From Ramlibacter ginsenosidimutans (GTDB lineage Bacteria > Pseudomonadota > Gammaproteobacteria > Burkholderiales > Burkholderiaceae_C): a DNA stretch of 64,000 bases. The notes under the pieces are model-generated. The model made no database searches, had not been told where the DNA came from, and saw only the letters and a program-made list of their open reading frames with translations. The translations under genes were made by a program, and so were the position numbers. The stretch lies in contig NZ_JAEPWM010000011.1 of the NCBI RefSeq assembly GCF_016654015.1, forward strand, positions 1-64,000, read 5' to 3'. Below are positions 61,031 to 64,000 of this stretch, in pieces. The stretch's first letter is position 1; the number at the start of each line of letters is the position of its first letter.

Positions 61031-61657
61031 ATGGACTGGTTGCAGTTTTGGAGCAGCTTGGCGGGTTCGCTAGCTTGGCCGGTCGCGGCCGTTGCTATCG
61101 CATTGCTCTTTCGGAGCAAGATCGCTGCCCTTCTTGGCAAGCTGCGCAAGCTGGAAGGGCCGGCCGGAATAAAGGCCGACTTCTCCGAGGAAGTCATTGA
61201 GGCCGCAAAGGAGGCAAAGCTCGTAGCCGTTCGAGTTGAGGGCATGGGCAACGTAGCCAAGTTTGGTACTCCGGCTCTTTCCGAGCCCGCTCAAGTGGAC
61301 CCGCCCATTGAGACTCACTATGACTCTCCGCGCTGGCGCATCATGGATGCATACCGCTCTGTGGAAGACGCGATGCAGAAGATCATCCACATTGGGAAAC
61401 TTCCAAAGCACAAGGGTCCAGAGGGGCCGGGATTTTACGCATACACGCTTCGCATGGCAGGCGTTATTGACAACCCCACTCGAATGTTGATCGACAAGCT
61501 GCGAGACCTGAGGGACAAGGCGGTCGCAAGTGAAGAAGAACCAGACCGCAAGGACGCCGACACCTTCTACGTCGCTGCCCGTTCAGTGCTCCGCACTCTG
61601 CAAATGAAACTCCACGAGCTGCTGCTTGAGAAAGAAGGGCACTTCGCGCCGAGGTGA
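61031..61657 (+). CDS. Hypothetical membrane-anchored protein
   Basis: A 208-residue protein with one N-terminal transmembrane helix (about residues 5-28, FWSSLAGSLAWPVAAVAIAL) followed by a cytoplasmic soluble domain (LGKLRKLEGPAGIKADFSEE) that is charged and helical. No family or active-site motif is recognised. The ATG at 61031 is chosen for the membrane start; another lies at 61007. It sits isolated in the low-GC region. Confidence 0.6.
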   Translation: MDWLQFWSSLAGSLAWPVAAVAIALLFRSKIAALLGKLRKLEGPAGIKADFSEEVIEAAKEAKLVAVRVEGMGNVAKFGTPALSEPAQVDPPIETHYDSPRWRIMDAYRSVEDAMQKIIHIGKLPKHKGPEGPGFYAYTLRMAGVIDNPTRMLIDKLRDLRDKAVASEEEPDRKDADTFYVAARSVLRTLQMKLHELLLEKEGHFAPR

Positions 61658-61953
61658 AAGGGTAGCCCGAATGTGGCCCACAGAGGTTGGGACAATTGGC
61701 GGGCAGAGAATCGGGCACGGCTGAACTCACCGTCGGCTAGGGGCACTAGCGGACGATCAGCTCTTTGTCGGGCATGGACGGGAGTGCCTTGCGATAGGCC
61801 GCGCCACACAGCTCCAAAGGAATTCGTGCAACAAAGGAAAGACGTTTAGAGACCCACTGCAATCGCGTCTGACTTGCCGAAGTTCGCCTAAAGATGGATA
61901 CGTATTACACCTTCAGATCACATGATGTCGGCGGGTTTGAATAGCATTGGTCG

Positions 61954-62172
61954 ATGCTGCATCTTGCACAGCAAACGATCAGAGACTGGCAGGCTGCTGA
62001 TGAAATCGCCAGCAGTGCTGAGAGAAGGCTGAAAGATGCCTGGGCGGCCTTCGCTGCCAACCGTAGACCTCCACCCTCAAAGGAGCTGATGGACGAGGTT
62101 AGCAACGCCAGGTCGTTAGCGAACTCACTGCTCAACGAAGCGATGCGCCTGATGGCGGAAGCAGCGCTCTGA
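61954..62172 (+). CDS. Small hypothetical protein
   Basis: A 72-residue protein, predicted entirely helical and charged (MLHLAQQTIRDWQAADEIAS, then NARSLANSLLNEAMRLMAEA). No family is recognised. It converges with the response regulator gene 6 bases downstream. The length and even codon use make it a plausible gene, but no strong ribosome binding site is seen. Confidence 0.45.
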   Translation: MLHLAQQTIRDWQAADEIASSAERRLKDAWAAFAANRRPPPSKELMDEVSNARSLANSLLNEAMRLMAEAAL

Positions 62173-62178
62173 CCGCTT

Positions 62179-62565
62179 CTACGTTGCTAGGCTGCTCCCT
62201 GCGACCCTACGGACCGTTTCAACGAGGAGTTCAAAGGCGCACGGCTTCTCCAAATACGCGCAAGCGCCGGCGTTAAGCATCGCGCGAGCAGTTTTTTCGG
62301 CGGGGCGACCGGAATGGATGATGACGCGCACCTCGGGCGCAAGTTTTCGGATCCTTCGTAGCGCTTCCCGCCCGTCCATGTTCGGCATGTCGAGATCCAA
62401 TACCAAGACTTGGATCTCTCCCGTCACGGCAAGCGCAACAGCCTCGGAGCCATCGTTCACGGTAGCGACAACATGTAAGTCTTGTGCGCGACGCAGTACA
62501 TATCCCACCGTCGTCCGAATGAATGCGTCGTCGTCAGCGATCGCAACTGTTGTCCGGTTCTCCAT
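62179..62565 (-). CDS. Single-domain response regulator
   Basis: A 128-residue CheY-like receiver protein. The acidic pocket is ADDD at residues 10-13, the phospho-acceptor Asp57 is in VLVLDLDMPNMDGREAL, and the conserved Lys is Lys106 in YLEKPCAFE. There is no output domain. No kinase is adjacent. It lies in the lower-GC region after the tRNA. Confidence 0.88.
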   Translation of the reverse strand: MENRTTVAIADDDAFIRTTVGYVLRRAQDLHVVATVNDGSEAVALAVTGEIQVLVLDLDMPNMDGREALRRIRKLAPEVRVIIHSGRPAEKTARAMLNAGACAYLEKPCAFELLVETVRRVAGSSLAT

Positions 62566-62729
62566 CTGTAGAGTCTAGGGGCCGCTCGAAGCACCACACT
62601 CCACACGCCACGTCAGCGCGTGATCAGCTTCGACAAGTTCGTGATCAATTAACATGAATGTGAGTCGGCGCCGGGAATTAAGTAAGTCAAAAGTGCACTG
62701 AGCGGACGCCCGGCGCCCTTCGTTGAGGA

Positions 62730-63059
62730 ATGCCCACTGTTCTGGAGGACCGAGTTGCCAATGTCGGGTTGGCGCGGGCGGCACCACCAAAGGAGAAGCT
62801 GAGGCCAAGCTCTGGATGGCGGATTACGTGGGGGATGGGACCTGCTCATCGTCGACTTGATCTTGTCTAACGGCAGTGGGTATGGCGTGATCCAGCACGC
62901 CAAGCAACTGCGGCCGAACGCACGGTGGTGGTGTTCAGCGGCTTCGCCACCGACGGAGTGAAGCAACGTTGCTTGCAGTTTGGCGCAGATTCCGTTTTCG
63001 ACAAAATGAGCCCAAAAGGACTATTGGATTTGCTCCAGACGTTCGCACGACAGCCGTAA
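62730..63059 (+). pseudogene. Frameshifted single-domain response regulator
   Basis: Joining frames by eye gives MPTVLEDR..., then AEAKLWMADYVGDG, then DLLIVDLILSNGSGYGVIQHAKQLRPNA, then TVVVFSGFATDGVKQRC and ADSVFDKMSPKGLLDLLQTF before the TAA at 63057. At least two single-base shifts separate the blocks (near 62838 and near 62920), and the N-terminal part is degraded. It resembles the receiver at 16000-16377 (VVDLFLKQGSGLG, GADAVFDKSNE) more than the one at 62179. It cannot make a full protein unless there are sequence errors. Confidence 0.7.
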
Positions 63060-63117
63060 GCGGTAGTTTTCGACACTCCTGAGCTCTAGACCGACGCACA
63101 TTTGATTAGAATCCGGC

Positions 63118-63366
63118 GTGGTCAATCCGCAGCACGGCTTTTCAGAGGGAAATTTGGTCCGCTTAAAGGATGGTGGACCTTTGATGTCCGTAAAGTTCGC
63201 GATCGGGGTGTTGCTCCTGTGCGTCTGGACCGATCCAGGCGGCCGTGCTCGCCGAGGTACCTTCTCCCACCATCAACTGGAGCTAGTCACGGACGCCGAA
63301 CTGCTGTGGGTCAGGGTCGCTGCGCGGCTAGCTTCACGTTGGCATGTCGTTGCGGCAAGCTGTTAA
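63118..63366 (+). CDS. DUF2158 (YodC-like) small protein
   Basis: An 82-residue frame whose first 55 residues fit the DUF2158 pattern: FSEGNLVRLKDGGPLMSVKF, then LLLCVWTDPGGRARRGTFSH and HQLELV. The C-terminal 25 residues do not look like the family and may come from a lost stop or a frameshift. The start is the GTG at 63118. DUF2158 proteins are short and of unknown function. It lies in the degenerate region after the tRNA. Confidence 0.5.
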   Translation: MVNPQHGFSEGNLVRLKDGGPLMSVKFAIGVLLLCVWTDPGGRARRGTFSHHQLELVTDAELLWVRVAARLASRWHVVAASC

Positions 63367-64000
63367 GTCCCGTGAGGCGCACGGCCGGTGAGCCGCGCAA
63401 GCTGCCAGATCAGCTCGTTCTTCACCGCCGCTGCTGCACTTTATGCGGTGCGGATTCGCATTTAGTCCCGAAACGGTTAGTGCGGAAGTCACCATCCACG
63501 GGTGGCACTAACTATAGGTCGCAGCATCGTCGACGCCTGACAGCAAAGGGTACCCCTAGTTGCATCTACCTGACGACAAGCCGAAACGCGCTCAGGCGTC
63601 GTTCTGATGCGCCCGTGACTTCGGCACAGGTCACACGGAAGTAAAGAGCAAATAACTCGCATGATCTTTGCGTGCGAGACTTGACCTTCCATCGGGCAGT
63701 CACCTTTTCCATCGGAACAGCTCTCAAGGAGTGCAACTGCTAGGTCCGTGAATGCTCCAAGTTGCCGGGTCCATTGAGGAATGCTTGATACAAGGCGTCG
63801 TGTACTGATTCTGTGCAAATGACCGCCAGCAAGTCACCGCAATAGCGTCCTCCAATTGAGTACTACTGTGTGGGGGTGCAGTGAAGTGCCGCCATTCGGC
63901 CTCCTCGATCGAGACAGCGAATTGCGCACGTCGGGCACCTTTGCACGAAGCCAAGACAGCATCGGAGCGGCTGGGGCAACCAAGGCAAGCGCGGCGCGAG
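63367..64000. other. No gene recognised to window end
   Basis: Only short overlapping frames without recognisable motifs occur on either strand. Composition is lower in GC than before the tRNA. The stretch may be decayed coding sequence or intergenic. Confidence 0.5.

Noticed and set aside
63489-63954. Minus-strand frames of 76-109 codons near the window end
   Set aside because: No motif, no plausible start context, and mutually overlapping.

Overview
The window reads as a chromosomal segment of a high-GC betaproteobacterium, most likely a Comamonadaceae member (Ramlibacter/Variovorax-like). This is inferred from gene content and order: several Bug-type solute-binding proteins of tripartite tricarboxylate transporters, the DUF3460-scpA pair, the rhodanese-grxC-secB-gpsA block, the FKBP-ispH pair and a DUF3305/DUF3306/4Fe-4S formate dehydrogenase locus. 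No replication or plasmid genes are seen.

Layout. 1-331: leader with a palindromic intergenic repeat. 332-3515 (+): folE, a BLUF photoreceptor, a DUF429 protein and a flavin reductase. 3539-6788 (-): two Bug solute-binding proteins and a sulfatase in one coupled operon, divergent from a marR gene. 7400-9865: an Lhr-type helicase without its usual partners. 10035-13661: BON lipoproteins, a zinc metallopeptidase and a set of small membrane proteins (YqjD/YqjE-like, DUF1328). 13808-16377: a CHASE3 histidine kinase, a divergent NarL-type regulator and a lone receiver protein. 16733-20038 (-): moeB, ctpA and gpmA. 20125-22478 (+): rhodanese, grxC, secB, gpsA. 22545-28513: a lectin-like lipoprotein, thioredoxin, a thioesterase and the NAD de novo genes nadC-nadA and nadB. 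28530-31345 (-): scpA, DUF3460 and a SulP transporter. 31843-34689: N-formylglutamate amidohydrolase coupled to a Bug protein, with a divergent LysR gene. 34646-36763 (-): metG.

36858-49393 (+) is the functional centre of the window: an Fe-S carrier (mrp), DUF3305, DUF3306, a large polyferredoxin, a TorD-type chaperone, a small Tat-signal protein, the formate dehydrogenase alpha, beta and gamma subunits with two small exported proteins, and fdhD. Together these encode a Tat-exported, membrane-anchored, cysteine-type (not selenocysteine) respiratory formate dehydrogenase and its maturation genes. A recognisable promoter with a palindrome at the start site precedes the structural genes. 49449-59266 holds an FtsX-like ABC permease, a truncated haemoglobin, an Smr protein, radC, a TPR/2OG-Fe(II) oxygenase, an FKBP isomerase, ispH, a PLP-dependent dehydratase and serS.

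A tRNA-Ser(CGA) at 59311-59401 marks a change of character. Downstream, to the window end, base composition is visibly lower in GC, genes are sparse, short and mostly unknown, one is a second radC, one a single-domain response regulator, and one a frameshifted response-regulator pseudogene. This looks like a decayed or partial island next to a tRNA, although no integrase or second att site is visible.

The most unusual signals are structured repeats. CTCACCCC/CCCTCTCCC palindromes are inserted in frame in metG and in the DUF3306 gene. A nested inverted repeat of about 280 bp lies between the formate dehydrogenase terminator and fdhD. A GTAGGCTGG hairpin element has one full and one half copy. 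No clearly novel multi-gene system was found. No CRISPR array, insertion sequence or intact phage is visible.
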